The notes: generated from the sequence alone by a model not told the origin. A stretch of DNA of 64,000 nucleotides from Rhizomys pruinosus (GCA_009823505.1 VZQC01013730.1:894256-958255), one strand, 5' to 3'; positions 33,040 to 46,651 are shown, numbered from the stretch's first letter. Numbers and translations: made by a program.

Positions 33040-34650
33040 AGGCTATTAATCTTCTTTTTAAATACTTTTATTGATGAATTGTGTATTTCATTCATTGTCT
33101 TTCAGTCCATTTTAGATACATTCCCCTTTCCCTGCCCCCAACCCACACCTGTTCATGCCTTCTGCCATACATGTGTTGCATCTTTCTCTGTCTTTCCAAA
33201 GTTTTTCACTGCAGAGGCTTGTTGTTTTGCGCAGAGTTTAACAGTATCATTCAGTTCTTTATCCCAGTCTTTATATTGTTGTTTTTCCTTCCCCTTTTTA
33301 TTTCTCCAACATATGCCTATATAATCATCACATATGCATCAAAATTATGACCTCTGAGATTAAACTGTATGTTAATTCCAAGATATGTTTAGGAATTTCC
33401 ATTTCCCCCTTTAATTTTATATTACTCTAAAATATGAATACATACCTTCCATCCAAATACAGTAATTACAGGTGTTGTCTTTCTTTACCACTGCATAGAA
33501 ATCTATTGTGTAGACATACCACATTTTCATTATCCACTGTTCAGTTGAAAGACACCTGGATTCCAGCCCTTACATTATTGTGAAGAGAGATGCAATAAAC
33601 ATGGTTGTGCACACATCTTTGCAACAGGATGAGTCTTGTGGGCATATTCCAGGAGTGATATGACCTTCCCACTCACAACAGCCTCAAAAACAATAAAATA
33701 CCTAGGAACAAACCTAACCAAAGACACCAAAGACCTCTACAACAAAAATTTTAAACCATTAAAGAAAGAAATTGAAGAAGACATCAGAAGATGGAAAAAC
33801 CTCCCATGCTCATGGATTGGGAAAATTAACATTGTAAAAATGTCCATTTTACCAAAACTCTTGTATAGATTTAATGCAATCCCAATCAAAATCCCCAAGA
33901 GTTTCTTCACAGACTTGGAAGCAAATGTTCTTAAATTCATTTGGAAAAACAAAAGACCCCAAATAGCCAAAACAACCCTGAGTGAAAAGAGCTACACGGG
34001 GGGGAATCTCTATACCAGACTTCAAACTATACTACCGGGCTATATTCATAAAAACAGCCTGGTACTGGCACAGAAACAGACCTGTTGACCAATGGAATAA
34101 AACTGAAGATCCAAATCTGAGCACATACAATTTCAGCCATCTCATATTTGACAAGGGGGCCAAGAAGCCACAATGGAGAAAAGACAGCATCTTCAGCAAG
34201 TGGTGTTGGCAAAACTGGATCACCACTTGTAGAAGAATGAAATTAAACCCCTACCTCTCGCCCTGTACAAAAGTCAACTCCAGATGGATTAAAGACCTCA
34301 ACGTGAAACCCCAAACTCTGAAGGCAATAGAAGACAAAGTTGGCAGCAGACTACAAGACATAGGTGTAGGAAAAGACTTCCTAAATCAGATAGCAGCTGC
34401 ACAAGCATTAAGGTTGACAATTGACAAATGGGACCTCATCAAACTCAAAAGCTTCTGTACACCAAAAGAAACAATCAAGGAAATGAAGAGAAATCCCACA
34501 GTGTGGGAACAAACCTTCACTGCAGATACATCTGACAAAGCATTGATTTCCAGAATATATAAACTACTCAAAAAACAAAGAAAAAAGAAAACAAATGACC
34601 CACACAATAGATGGAGCAAAGAACTGAACAGAGACTTCACAAGTGAGCAA
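33040..34650 (-). mobile_element. L1 on - strand with inverted 5' part
   Basis: 33040-33205 has the reversed 3' tail (GTATTTCATTCATTGTCTTT), 33360-33480 the 3' UTR block with TATATTACTCTAAAATATGA, and up to 33662 the reversed ORF2 end. From 33663 the orientation flips: forward ORF2 runs to about 34650, including a 234-codon open stretch (33982-34686) with [20 protein letters not shown] and [23 protein letters not shown]2's reverse-transcriptase catalytic part is absent, so this stretch is a fragment and not a gene. The geometry fits a twin-primed insertion with a small junction deletion. Confidence 0.8.
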
Positions 34651-34654
34651 TTTT

Positions 34655-35715
34655 CTTTATTTTTAAAATTTAATTTATTTGGCTGACATATACAAATATA
34701 AAGTTGTACATATTTATGGGGGTCACATGATGTTTCATGCATATATACATTGTTTAAAAATTAAAACTGCTGAACATGTCTAGGTCGTTAAACATGTATA
34801 ATTCTTTGTGGTTAAAAATTCCACAATTCTGAACAAAGTTACACAGTTCTTTCTTTGAGGATTTTGAATTGCATGCAATATCACTTCTATATTGATCCTA
34901 CTGTAAAATCCTACTCCAAAGCATCATGCTATTTGTAACCAACTTGGTATTTATTCATCAGTTTCATCCACACATCCCTTCTTTTTTATTATGTTTAGAG
35001 GGTCTGATTTTTTTCTTTTAATTTTATGCTACTCTAAAATATGAATATATAACTTCCACTCGTGTAGATTAATTACTATGCCTGAAAGTAGGTTGATGAT
35101 CTTTTCATGTGTGCTTGTATGCAATTTGCAAGTATTTTCTTAAGAATTTTTGCATCAATTTTTTAAATTATTTTATTTTATTTTTGTATGTGTATAAATG
35201 TACTCTCTGCAAGCAAGTTTGTGCACCCGTGTTGTACAATGCCGCGGAGGTCAGAAGAGGGTGTCGGATTCCCCTGGAACTGAAGTTCTCCTGGAATTGG
35301 AGTTTCAGACGGTGCTTGGCCACCATGTGGGTGCTGGGGATCGAACCCGGGTCCTCTGTAAGAGCAGTTGGTGCTCTTAACTGCTAGGCCATCTCTCTAG
35401 CCCCTAAATCAATGTTTATTAATGAAATGGGCCTATAGTTTTCTTTTTTGATTGCATCTTTACCTGTTATTGGTATTGGACTGACATTGGCTTCATATAA
35501 GGAATTTGGGAGATTTTCATCTACTTATATGTTTTTTAATAACTTGAGTAATAATGGTTGTAATTCCTATTTAAGTGTTTTATGAAACTCTGCTGTAAAT
35601 CTATCTGTTCCTGGATGTTTTTATTTGGGAGGTTTTTTATTACTGTTTAAAATTCCTCATATGTTATGGGTCTGTTTAAACTGTTGATCTATTTCATGAT
35701 TTCAGATATTCATCC
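34655..35715 (-). mobile_element. Old L1 fragments around a B2
   Basis: Reverse L1 3' UTR (TTATGCTACTCTAAAATATG at about 35022-35041), then reversed reverse-transcriptase DNA (TTTTTGCATCAAT, resuming after the SINE as AATGTTTATTAATGAAATGG). It is diverged in all frames. Confidence 0.65.
35161..35404 (-). mobile_element. B2/B3 SINE, long subfamily
   Basis: Reverse copy with the 20-bp duplicated unit. It sits within the ATCAAT of an old L1, which is repeated on both sides (35154-35159 and 35408-35413). Confidence 0.92.
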
Positions 35716-35721
35716 ATTTCT

Positions 35722-36405
35722 CAGTCCATTAAACAATTCAACTGGACAAAGAATAAACAGAGAGACTTCTGAACTGAACAATACAATACACCAAATGAAC
35801 TTAACAGATATCTACCAAATATTCCACCCAAACACCAAATACTATACTTATGTTCAGCACCTTATGGAATGTTTTCCAAAGTCATCCACATACTGCAACA
35901 CAGAACAAATCTGAACAAATACAAAAAAATGAAATAATGCCATTCATTCTATCAGGCTACAATGCAATAAAACTTAGTATCAATAGCAGAAGAAGCACTG
36001 CAATCTACAATAACTCATGTAGACTAAACAACACACTCCTAAATAATGAATGGTTCAGTAAGAAATAAGAAAGAAATATATGTTTTTGTGGAATTAAACA
36101 AAAAGAACAATACAACACAACAAAATCTATGGGACACTCTAAAAGCAGCCCTAAACAAAAAGAAAGATCACAAATAAATGACCCAGCATTGCATCTAAAA
36201 ACCCTTGAGAGGCAACAATAAATGAATCCCAAACTCAACAGACAAGAAGAAATAGCAAAAATCAGAGCAGATATCATGAAATAGAAACAAAGACAATAAT
36301 ATAAAAAAAGCAATTAATCCAGGAGCTGGTTCTTTGAAAGAGTAAATAAAATAGATATCTAGTGCAATTAACAAAAAAATAGCATACAAGAATACCTTAA
36401 AAAAA
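35722..36405 (+). mobile_element. L1 ORF2 endonuclease-linker fragment
   Basis: Forward ORF2 pieces (STGQRINRETSELNNTIHQM, TDIYQIFHPNTK) up to the GAGSL-like linker at about 36325. Many stops. Confidence 0.85.
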
Positions 36406-36415
36406 ACCTATACTC

Positions 36416-36628
36416 GGGGCTGGAGAGATAGCCTAGCGGTTAAGAGCTCCGACTGCTCTTGCTGAGGACCCAGATTCGATCCCCAGCACTAACATGGTGG
36501 CTAACAACCGTCTGTAACTCCAATTCCAGGAGAACTCCAGTTCCAGGGGAATCTGAAACCCTCTTCTGTCCTCCGTGGCATTGCACGACACGGGTGCACA
36601 AACCTACATGCGGACAAAATAAAAAAAT
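36416..36628 (+). mobile_element. B2/B3 SINE, long subfamily, 3' truncated
   Basis: Starts GGGGCTGGAGAGATAGCCTA and has the duplicated 20-bp unit. The final ACAGTACATTCATACACA part is missing. Target repeat CCTATACT at 36407-36414 and 36629-36636. Confidence 0.92.
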
Positions 36629-36636
36629 CCTATACT

Positions 36637-37678
36637 ATATTAAATCTGAAAACCTAAGGGAAATGAATGATGCATTTGAAATCATGGGAATGTGTTTTTG
36701 AAGTAATACTTGAAAAGGAAAAGAATTGATTCAGTTACTCTTGAAAGAACTGTAGAAACAGGATTTGAGCTCTGTGTGATTAAACTAATATTTCTAGCTT
36801 ATGAAAAATTTCTATCTATAGAAAATAGTTATAAAAACATAAAAATTAATTCAGTTTCTGATACTGCCACTAATTACTTGATTTCTGCTAAATTACTCCA
36901 AATTTGAGTTTGCATTGTTCCAAGCACAAACACTATGTGTACAAGGGTATTTTGAAAATTAATAGTACCATTTACAGTAGAGATATCACAGTGTCAGGAA
37001 AAAGGTAATGATAGTATTAAAGGAATAATAAATAATATTCAAGTGTTTTCTTTTGTTTATGTAATGTTAAAATGTTTGTATATTAGAAATTTCACCCTAT
37101 AAATAACTCAACATGAAGAGTATTATTTTCGTTCTTTGTATATTAAAGATTTACTTTTTACATAATCATTGGAATTTGTTTAAAGTTATAGTGAGCTTGT
37201 AAAATATGAAGCAACAATTTAAACTCACATATTTCGATCTGAGGTTTCCTGAGTTCTCCAGGCTATTCTAATTATAATACACATGATCTCCACTTTCTAA
37301 CTCTAACTTTTATAAATTCATTCTAGAAAATACTTATATTTCATTAACTGTAAATTACGTGAATGTATATTATTAAAGCCACATAGTAGTGACAGATTTG
37401 CAATATTATTCATTACCAAATGCTAAAAGTTTTAATAAATGACCTTGAATTTGTTAGTTCTTTTTTTTTGTGTGCTTTTATTTTTTGGTGCTGTACAGGT
37501 TTCAGAGTTTGTGCTTTAAACTTCTTAATAATCTTGTATCATTTTGTTTAATACAAATCGGCATTCCTTTGCTTCAAATGTGGATATCTATACACACATT
37601 TGGGACTACCTCAAAGCCTAATCTTGAACATTGTATTTATAATGTACATAACAAAACATTTATAATTCCCTTTAAATA
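36637..37678. other. No feature recognised
   Basis: About 1 kb of AT-rich, apparently single-copy DNA. Small open frames have no domain. Confidence 0.5.
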
Positions 37679-37688
37679 TAGTTTCCTA

Positions 37689-37947
37689 GGGGCTAGAGAG
37701 ATGGCCTAGCAGTTAAGAGCGCCGACAACTCTTACAGAGGAACCGGGTTTGATCCCCAGCACCCACATGGCGGCTGAGAACCATCTGAAACTCCAATTCT
37801 AGGAGAACTCCAGGTCCAGGGGAGTCCGACACCCTCTTCTGACCTTCACGGCACTGCACGACATAGGTGCACAAACCTGCATGCAGACAGTACATTCATA
37901 CACATACAGAAATAAAAAATAAAAAAATAAAAAAAAATTAAATCTTC
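37689..37947 (+). mobile_element. B2/B3 SINE, long subfamily
   Basis: GGGGCTAGAGAGATGGCCTA start, duplicated unit, A-rich tail. Target repeat TAGTTTCCT (37679-37687 and 37948-37956). Confidence 0.94.
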
Positions 37948-37956
37948 TAGTTTCCT

Positions 37957-38689
37957 GTCTTTATATGTTTTGCTTAAGTATTACTTATGCAGTTAAAATT
38001 CTTTGAATATTTCTTGAGTGAACTGACAGTATATTAATAAGCAATTTGTATATGACTTTGTTTACAGTACACCTTTGGGAGAATTTCTTGTTTTCTTAAT
38101 GATAGCCTTGTGATTGGCATAATATGGAATCTCTGTTTGCTCCATTTTTACTTATTTAATGGATAAATCATTTACTATATTTTCATGTGACAGGTTAAAA
38201 AGCCCAATCAATACAGAAATCATTATGGATTTTCCTAAAAAATTGAAATTTTAACTATCATATGATACTGCTCTTCCATTCCTTGGATTATTACTGAAGA
38301 AATAAAAGGGTAGATTACATTAAGGATAATGACATATCCATGTATATAACATGGCAGTATTCATACTAGTCAAGCTGTGGAATCTCCCTAAGTTCTCAAC
38401 AATTGTTTAATAGATAAAGAAAATCTGGTAAAGATATAGAAAGGAGTATCTCACATGCAGAAGAAATGAATTATATCATTTTCAGCAAACTGTGTTAAAC
38501 TACAAAAAACATATTAAGGATTATACATAAATCAGATTCAGAAAGACATCTATATTCTCTAATATTCATAATCTAGACATAAAACTAAAGTCACAGCAAG
38601 ATGGCTCAGTGGATAGAAACAAACCTGCATAAACATGAAGCCCTTAGTTTTCTCTTTAAGTTCCATGGTAGAAGGAAGGTGAACTGATT
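37957..38689. other. No feature recognised
   Basis: AT-rich unassigned DNA. A 35-base AGCAAGATGGCTCAGTGGAT stretch at 38600 resembles the start of an old ID/B2-type SINE but is too short to call. Confidence 0.45.
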
Positions 38690-40625
38690 CTTTTTGTAAA
38701 TGAGGCTTTTAATCATGTTTTATGTATTTCAGACATCATTTTTCAGTTCAATTTAGGCACATTCTCTTTCCCTTCCCCCCACTCCACCCCAGATAATGCA
38801 CTCTGCTGTAACTGTCCTGCATCCTTTTCTCATTTTTTATGTTCTAGGAATTCACATTTTCCCCCCTTAATTTTATATTACGCTAAAATATGAATACATA
38901 CTTTCCACTCATATACAGTAATTACAGAGTATGAAAATAGGTGGTGGGGCGATTCTAGAGCCCATTGAGAGATTTACATTATAACAACACAGTTGCTTTC
39001 AGATATACAGAAAAATAAAAATAATGATGTTCAGCTTGCTTTCAATTGGGATTTTAGTGTTAGCACCTGCAAGTGAGGGAAACTGTTCGCCATTTGTTTC
39101 TCTGGGACTGTGTTACTTCACTTAGCATAATGGCTTCGAGTTCCATCCAATTACCTGCAAAGTTCATGATGCCATCTTTACTACTGAATAGTACTCAATT
39201 GTGTAGATGTCCCACATGTTTGTAATCCACTCCTCTGTTGAGTGGCATTTGGGTTGGTTTCAGCTCTTTGCTATTATGAAGAGAACTCCAATAAACAGGG
39301 ATGTGCATGTATTTTTGTGGTAGGATGAGTCTTTTGGGTATATGCTCAAGAGTGATATGGCTGGGTCAGGTGGTAGGCTCATTTTGAAACTTTTAAGGGT
39401 TTTCCACACTGCTTTCCATAATAGTTGTACAAGTTTACATTCCCACCAGCAGTGGATGAGTGGTTGCCTTTCCTCACAACCTCTCCAGCATTTGGCATCT
39501 TTTGTTTTCTTGATCTTAGTCAGGCTTATCAGAGTGAGATGATATCTGAGAGTGGTTTTAATTTGCATTTCCTTAATTATTGATGATGTTGAACACTTTT
39601 TAAGACGTTTCTCAGCCATCTTTAATTCCTCACTGGTGAATCTCTGTTCAGCTCTTTATGCCATCTTTTGAGTAAGTCAATTGTTTTCTTAATTCTTTGT
39701 TTTTTGAGAGTCTATATATTCTTGACATTAATGCTCTGTCAGATGTATCACTGGTAAAGATTTCTTCCTGCTCTGTGGATTTTCTCTTCACTTCCCCGAT
39801 TGTTTCTTTCACTGTACAGAAGTGTTTAAGTTTAATGAGGTCCCACTTGTCAATTGTTGACCTTATTTCCTGTGCAGCTGCTGTCTGATTTAGAAAGTCT
39901 TTTCCTAGGCCTATGTCTTGTAGGTTGTTGCCAACTTTTTCTTCTATCACCTTCAGTGTTTCGGCTTTCAGGTTGAGATCTTTGATACACTTAGAGTTGA
40001 TTTTGGTACAGGGTGAGAGGTATGGGTTTAATTTTGTTATTTTACAAATGGTGATGCAGTTTTGTCAGCACTATTTGCTGAAGATGCTATCCTTCCTCCA
40101 TTGAGTATTTTTTGCCCCTTTGTCAAATTAATGCCCCTTTGTTAAATTATATGAGCTCAAGTTTGGATCTTTAATTTTGTTCAATTGGTCAACTAGACCC
40201 ATCTCATTAATGAACATAGATCTAAAAATTCTCAACAAAATACTTCAAATTATATACAGACCCACATCAAAAAGATCATCCATCATGATCAAGTTGGATT
40301 CATACCAGAGATGCAGAGATGGTTCAAAATATGTAAATCAAAAAATATCATAAAACACATAAATGAACTTAAAGACAATAACCACAGGATCTTGTCACTT
40401 GATGCAGAAAAAAACCTTTGACAAGATCCAGCATCCCTTCATGTTTAAAATCCTAGAGGGAATCAGACTGAAGGGAACATTCTTCAACATGATCAAAGCC
40501 ATATATAGCAAACACACTGCCAACAACATCTTAAATGGAGAAAAATTGGAACCATTTTCCTTAAAAGCAGGAACCCGGCAAGGCTGCCCAGTATTTGTGA
40601 GTCAACCATGCTTGAAATGCAGCAT
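38690..40625 (-). mobile_element. L1 on - strand with complete 3' UTR and inverted 5' part
   Basis: Reverse L1: 3' tail and G-rich tract at 38690-38830, 3' UTR to about 39100, and the ORF2 C-terminus with a 119-codon open piece (39260-39619) and a 100-codon piece (39648-39950). From 40196 the orientation flips: forward reverse-transcriptase DNA with [15 protein letters not shown] and GTRQGCPV reaches 40625. The YADD-type catalytic region falls in the gap. This copy shows that family X shares its last ~170 bases with the L1 3' UTR. Confidence 0.85.
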
Positions 40626-41307
40626 GTCTTCACAGGAATGATAGATTCACACATATGTATGTTTGCAAATACAAATAAGGTCCCTATCTCCACTCAGCAA
40701 CTTTGATCTTTATTGTTTTAAGTATATAACAATACCATAATTAGTGTCAAAGAATATGATAGTATATATATATCTTTTTTTTCCTTTAATCACCTGTATT
40801 TTTTTATATGCTAACAGTCTAACAGAACATAGCTATGATTTTATAATAAGCCCACACTGATTTCATAAAAATATGAGGATATGGATAGTAAGTTATTGCT
40901 GATCTAACTAACAAATGAAAGTAACATATTTATTTGAGAAATACTATCAGCATTACTGAACTTCAATCAAGCCCTGGATACCTGAGAATTTTTGATATAA
41001 CAATAACTCTTGAGTTTCCTCAAGCTGAAGTCTCAAGAATCTATCTTCCTGACTCTTTCTTCTTCTAGACAGCCATGCATGCAAGGGAATTTCCCAAGGA
41101 CTTTCTCAAAAGAGACAAGGGAGTAATTTTGCAAATATCAAATTATGAATACAAACAGCTCATTTTCTTGGCATTGTTTTCCTAAAAGTAGTGGAGGAAT
41201 ACATCTACATAATTTTCCTTTAACTCTGAAAAGGTCATTGAATTTTTATAGCCTTCAAAAGTTGTTAACTGAAATGCTTGAGACTCAACTGATCAACTGA
41301 ATTATAT

Positions 41308-41349
<42 letters not shown>

Positions 41350-41760
41350 TTTGTTTCCAAATAACTTTATTTTAAAAAGGATATCTAAGGATTTAAGTAT
41401 TGCTGGTAAAAGTTCTATAAAAGACATAATAAAATAAAGCTATTCATAATTATACCTGTACTAGAAAGGTACTTTGCATGTTGTCTATTTTTATTATAGG
41501 TATTTCTGTTAATTTTTTTCTCTCACAGTATCCTAATAAATAAAATATTTATTACTTCATTTATCCTCTGTTGAGGATATGTATATGATTATAACAAAAG
41601 AACTGATTAAGGCTACAACACATTTTAACTTTAAATAATCAGCATAAAACCATGACCACTGATGAACTCACATGTAGCATATGCACCAAATTGGTCTAAA
41701 AGATGGTATTAAAATTATTACTACATAATTCTATTTCTTAATGAAGTGAAACATATTTTT
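40626..41760. other. Unassigned, with (TA)n at 41304-41347
   Basis: No gene recognised. The TA array contains an internal ATAATAT break. Confidence 0.5.
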
Positions 41761-41925
41761 TTCCTTTTTTTTTTTTTTTTTTGGTCTTTTTGAAACAGGG
41801 TCTCTCTGTAGACCCAGCTGTCCTAGAACTCACTCTGTAGACCAGGCCTTGAACTCACAAAGATCCACCTGCCTCTGCATCCCAAGTGCTAGGATTAAAG
41901 GCATTTACCACCACATCTGGCTTAT
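41761..41925 (-). mobile_element. B1 SINE
   Basis: Poly-T, then GAAACAGGGTCTCTCTGTAG, GAACTCACTCTGTAGACCAG and AAGTGCTAGGATTAAAGGC: a reverse B1 with a short internal deletion after ACCAGGC. Confidence 0.93.
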
Positions 41926-42912
41926 ACTTTTTTTTTTAATTTCTAAGAGATACTACAAGAAAACATACATTTTATTGAGTAAAAACTTAAATTTTATAAT
42001 CACTTGTTTTATAAAGGAAAATATGAACAACAGGGATGTAACTTTAATAAATAAATATTTCCTTAAGTAGAGATCAATGGATATATTTTTCTTGAAAAAT
42101 GACTGAGATGGTAGCAAAATAGCTATGATTAATATCCTTGGTGTAACCAGCTAAGGAGATTATTTCATGGAACCATAACTTCATATAATATTGTTGATTA
42201 TTAGAGAGAAAAAATTCACATTTATCCGTTATGTTATAAAGAGATATAATAGGCAATGACAGGAGTCTTTTGTTCAAAAATGACAATATTTTAACCTCAA
42301 AGATTATTATTTTGAATTTGCATGGAGGAACATCAGCATACCCAAACTTGTCTCAGTAGGAGTTAGCATATATTATTGAATGCATGAAATCTGCTAAGTG
42401 GGACATGATGTATATTGATAGATGAAGGGTATAAAAATGATTAAGATGGTTTGGGTGAAATGAATGAAAATTTAATAAAAAGTATACAAAATATTATTTT
42501 AAGTAATTATTCCCAAGTAACACAAAAGAGAGGAAATGCTACTTCTTAAAATAGGAATATTTTCTAAAATTCTAAGAAAAATGAAATTCAGATGTTAGAA
42601 TAATAAAAATTTCTACAAATTAGCAGTTTTGAGAAAAAGTCAACACTGTAAATGAAGATATAATCTAAATCTTTAATATAACCTGTTTGCAAAGTGAGGG
42701 TATTTAAAATTATTTACTATGATGTAGAAAATCAGATAATAGAGTTTCAATGATCCAATGATATATAACCACAGATCTAAATGTCTAACATTCTAATTTC
42801 ACAAAGGAGATAGTAAAACAAAAACACCTTTAAATAAAATAATAATTGCTAAAGCATTTGACTTTTTAAACTTATTATATATATATATATATATTCTTAT
42901 ATATATATATAT

Positions 42913-42943
<31 letters not shown>

Positions 42944-44478
42944 TGAAAGAAAAACAAACAAACAAACAAACAAACAAGAAGACAGGGGGAGGATGAGAGT
43001 CAAGAGGAGGAGGAGGAGTAGAAGGCAAGATAAAAAAGAATTGTAAGGAGAGTCAAAGAGGAAACACAAAATTATACCCATCCAACCAGGAGTCAACGTC
43101 CATAGTAAAATGCATTTCAAAAGAGAGAGAGAGAGAAAATGTAACATTTTCAGATCAGACAAATTTAAATGCTAATGAAAAATCTTTAATTATTTAACTG
43201 GAAGGAATATGTTTGCTTAATGTAAACTGACTTGATAGGAAAGAGAAAATTGTAAGGATTTGTAAATGCAATGTCAAATATGAAGTATTTGCTCACATAT
43301 CAGCATCTGTTTATAGAGACGTTACCAAAGAAAAAAAAAGTATGTTTGATGAAGTTATGGAGAATAAGTGGCAGTTATAAACTGTTTGGAACTATGTAAA
43401 TTAGTTGTATGATTATGAACAGCATTATGGCTGTTAGTTAATATCCTATTTTTAGATGGGACCCTGTAATGTGAAACTAGCATATTAAGGAAATAAAAAA
43501 TCCACCAAAGCCAAATCTTGGTTTCCTTTTTCACTGCAACATTATTCATACCAGTCAAGATATGAAGTTAATAGGGGTTTATCATCATCTTTGCATAAAT
43601 GTTAGAATATATATAGAATATAATAATTTTCAAAATTAAAACAAAGGAAATTCTGTCATGGGCATACACATGAATAGACTGGAAGTTCATTTGTGTTAGC
43701 TAATAAATACCAAGCACAGACAGAGATTGCACAATCACACATATGTTGATCGAAATACCATTAACTTTTAAAAATAAATAGGAGAGTGTTTACCAGGGAG
43801 ACTAGAGTAGAGGAAGACTATGAAGACATTTTCAAAGGATAACAAATTTTACTTAGAAAAGAATAGTTAAGAGATATTTATTATATAACAAGTAACTATT
43901 GTTAATAACAGCGTGTTATGTTTTTCCAATTTTTTAAGAGCAGCATATTTTGTTTATTTTTGTAGAAAACATCTTACTGGGTAGTGCAGATTAGTCTAGA
44001 TCTTAAAACTTTCATACCTCATTGTTCTGATGTTTCAGTTGTGGTTCAGTTACAGATGTAAACCACCTGTAATAAGAACATTAATTTTATGTTTTCTCAC
44101 TTAAAATGTATGGATCACTAATTGATTTCTCCCCTTATCAGCTTGCAAAATATCCTGTGAAACTATGTGATCTAGTCTTCACGAAGGATGCTAGGCTTCC
44201 ATACCAGTTCTAGCTCCATTGCTCTGAGATCTGTGTAGCAAGTGGTCCTGTCTTCATCAAAAGTAATTCGTCTTCAAGTATGGGAGGGACATCAGTGCTG
44301 TGGCAATAACCTGTGTCATTTAGTTTCCTGACCAAAATCTCAAACAGAGGCTTCTCCTGTCTAGCACTGTGTTTCTTATGTACAAAGCTTTCAACTATAT
44401 ACATGGTCTCAAGAATAGATATGGTACATATATTTGTCAGTATTCCTTTGAATTAATGCATTTCCTCTGTTTTTCATA
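41926..44478. other. Unassigned, with simple repeats at 42874-42990
   Basis: AT-rich DNA. (TA)n, A-run and (AAAC)n sit together at 42874-42990. A 64-codon reverse frame at 44210-44404 is slightly less AT-biased than its surroundings but has no recognisable domain, so I do not call it a gene. Confidence 0.45.
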
Positions 44479-44479
44479 C

Positions 44480-44832
44480 AAACAAAGCAATATTTATTCT
44501 CTCTCTCTCTCTCTTCTCCACCCTCCTCTATTAAAATACACCTATTCACTATATCTCCTTGTTAATTCCTATCTCCTATTATTTACTGCCACCTCTTTTG
44601 AGCTCCTTCATTCCATTTTTACCCCCATAGTTGCTTATGTAACCCTTCCTTCTCAGTTAAATAAGCCAATTTTCCTAATTTTTCCCTTGGTAGCACCTGT
44701 ATCCTAGCAAGGCCTTCTCTAAGGCTCTATCTCTTCCTTTACTTCCCTGGTTTCTTTCGATTTTCATGACCTCTGGAGTTACATCAAGATATATATATAT
44801 ATAATATATATATATAGAGATAGATATATAAT
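44480..44832 (-). mobile_element. Old L1 3' UTR, pyrimidine-rich, then (TA)n
   Basis: CT-rich stretches followed by TTTCATGACCTCTGGAGTTA and ATCAAGATAT, matching the reverse L1 3' UTR at 62640-62930. A TA array at 44790-44832 closes it. Confidence 0.5.
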
Positions 44833-45139
44833 GAATTGGTGCCACTGGATGGATAGCACGGCCATTAAAGGATAATTCTCAGCACAGAAAAGTACATTGA
44901 TGCAGTAATGACACATTTATGTCTAGGGCAATCAACTCCTGTCAAATTGCACTTAAAGCCAAATTAATGAGAAGGAACTCAAGTGTGGTATTGCAACCAT
45001 AGCCAAATATACATGGGTGGATATGTTATTGATCCTAGAGAAAACCATCTCTCATATCTCTAAATAAACATAATTAGCTCTATGCTAAATATGGATCTGT
45101 ATATTTACAGGCAAGTATACCTGTGACTACTCATTGAGG

Positions 45140-45512
45140 ATGTTCCTTTTAGCAACAGATAAACTCACAATGGTGACAGCACATACGTGACACATGAAAA
45201 GTCAGAAAACTCCCACATAGAAATGGGGAAAAGGGCAGGAGGCCCTGACCAGACCATGGCAAAGGAACTATTGGCAGATGATCCTTGCTGGGTGACAGAG
45301 TGTTCACAGTCTTCATTAAGGGACTGATGATAGACAAGCTGACCAGGCTCCAGTGGATGAACTCACACCAATGGACATCTGGGGACACAAACTTGACTAC
45401 ATAAGCCTTATATATGACAGAATGCATGAAAACCAGAGGGATATTTTGGAGGGTACAAGGGGTCTAAATATGATGAAGGTATATTGTATGAAATGCACAA
45501 AAATAGCTAAAA
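45140..45512 (+). mobile_element. L1 3' UTR fragment
   Basis: AACTCACACCAATGGACATC, GGGATATTTTGGAGGGTACA and TATTGTATGAAATGCAC occur in the order of an older forward L1 3' UTR. The LTR element starts immediately downstream. Confidence 0.55.
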
Positions 45513-45518
45513 TATGTA

Positions 45519-46255
45519 TGTTGGCATTCTTTTGTCAGAAGCACTTAAGAAGAGTCAGCAAGCAGACTCCAAACCTCGACCCCTGCTGATATCCTGTTAA
45601 ACCTATAAAACCTTAGTACCAGGGCTGGAGAGATGGCCTAGTGGTTAAAAGTGCCGACTGCTCTTGCAGAGGACCCGGGTTCGATCCCCAGCATCCACAT
45701 GGTGGCCGAGAACCATCTGAAACTCCAATTCCAGGAGAACTCCAGTTCCAGGGGAATCCAACATCCTCTTCTGACCTCCACGGCATTGCACGACATGGGT
45801 GCACAAACGTGCATGCAGACAGTACATTCATACACATACAGAAATAAATAAAATTTATATAAAAAAAAAACCTTAGTACCACCAACTGTCTTTGATCCCT
45901 TAGGGCAAAGCATTGATCTGGAGCAGCTGACCTGAAGCAGTGTGTCCCAGCCCCCAATTCTGGGTACCCCAGCCCTCTGCAAGGATTTATATAAAAAGCC
46001 CTGAGCTACAACATTAAACTGAGTCATTTTACTCCCGTTCTCTATGAGTCCATCTTCTTTTTCCTCTCTGGGTTACTTTTCACCTTTCCCTCCACTCCCT
46101 GCTAGCGGTTGAAGCCTGAAGACTGTTAACTGGGGGTCACCAGGGAACAGTTTCAGGACTCAGCAGTCCAAGCCCAGGGAGAAGAACATCTAGAGGAATG
46201 CAGCACACATGTAATGCACATTTAATGGAACACCAGACGTATATTTCAGATGACA
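45519..46255 (+). mobile_element. 5' LTR of the non-autonomous element, with a B2 inside
   Basis: TGTTGGCATTCTTTTG start, TTTATATAAAAAG as probable TATA box near 45987, ATTAAA at about 46013 as poly-A signal, and CAGATGACA end. The B2 at 45622-45867 is absent from the right LTR, so it arrived after integration. Without it the LTR is about 480 bases. Confidence 0.85.
45622..45867 (+). mobile_element. B2/B3 SINE, long subfamily, in the 5' LTR
   Basis: GGGCTGGAGAGATGGCCTAG start, duplicated unit, A-tail. Target repeat AAACCTTAGTACCA (45608-45621 and 45868-45881). The right LTR has the equivalent site once and uninterrupted, confirming the insertion. Confidence 0.96.
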
Positions 46256-46257
46256 TC

Positions 46258-46275
46258 TGGTGCCAAGACGTGGGA
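46258..46275 (+). promoter_or_regulatory. Primer-binding site, tRNA-Phe-like
   Basis: TGGTGCCAAGACGTGGGA begins two bases after the LTR. It agrees at 14 of 18 positions with the tRNA-Phe-type site used by many rodent class II elements. The match is imperfect, so the tRNA assignment is tentative. Confidence 0.6.
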
Positions 46276-46651
46276 CTTGACCTTCCACAGGAAGAAAGAA
46301 GGAAAAAGATATTTTGGCTTTCAGGCTGTCTCTCTCAGCTCTCTTTCCCTCACAAGTGGGAAATATCAGAATAGGGAAGTAAAAACCCCCTGAAAGGAAG
46401 TTTCAGGACAGTGGCCAGGCTATTGGCACATCCTTGTCACCCTCCTTGCCCTGGATAAGTCTTTAATCTGTCCTTCAGCATCTCTCCTTTAGTGGCCAGG
46501 ATATTTGCACATCTCCACAAGATCCTTTCCACATGGGATTAGTCTTTTAACTAAATTGGGTTCCCACAGACAAGAGGCTATTCTGCCTGCTGAGCCACCA
46601 AACCCTCTACTACTAAACTTTACTCACTAGCATTTCCTAAATTTCTTTATC

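Noticed and set aside
33982..34686. 234-codon open frame as a host gene
   Set aside because: It is an uninterrupted piece of L1 ORF2 without the catalytic domains.
42874..42990. Origin or regulatory AT-rich element
   Set aside because: (TA)n, A-run and (AAAC)n are ordinary simple repeats.
44210..44404. 64-codon reverse frame as an exon
   Set aside because: No recognised domain, no convincing splice sites and no neighbouring exons.
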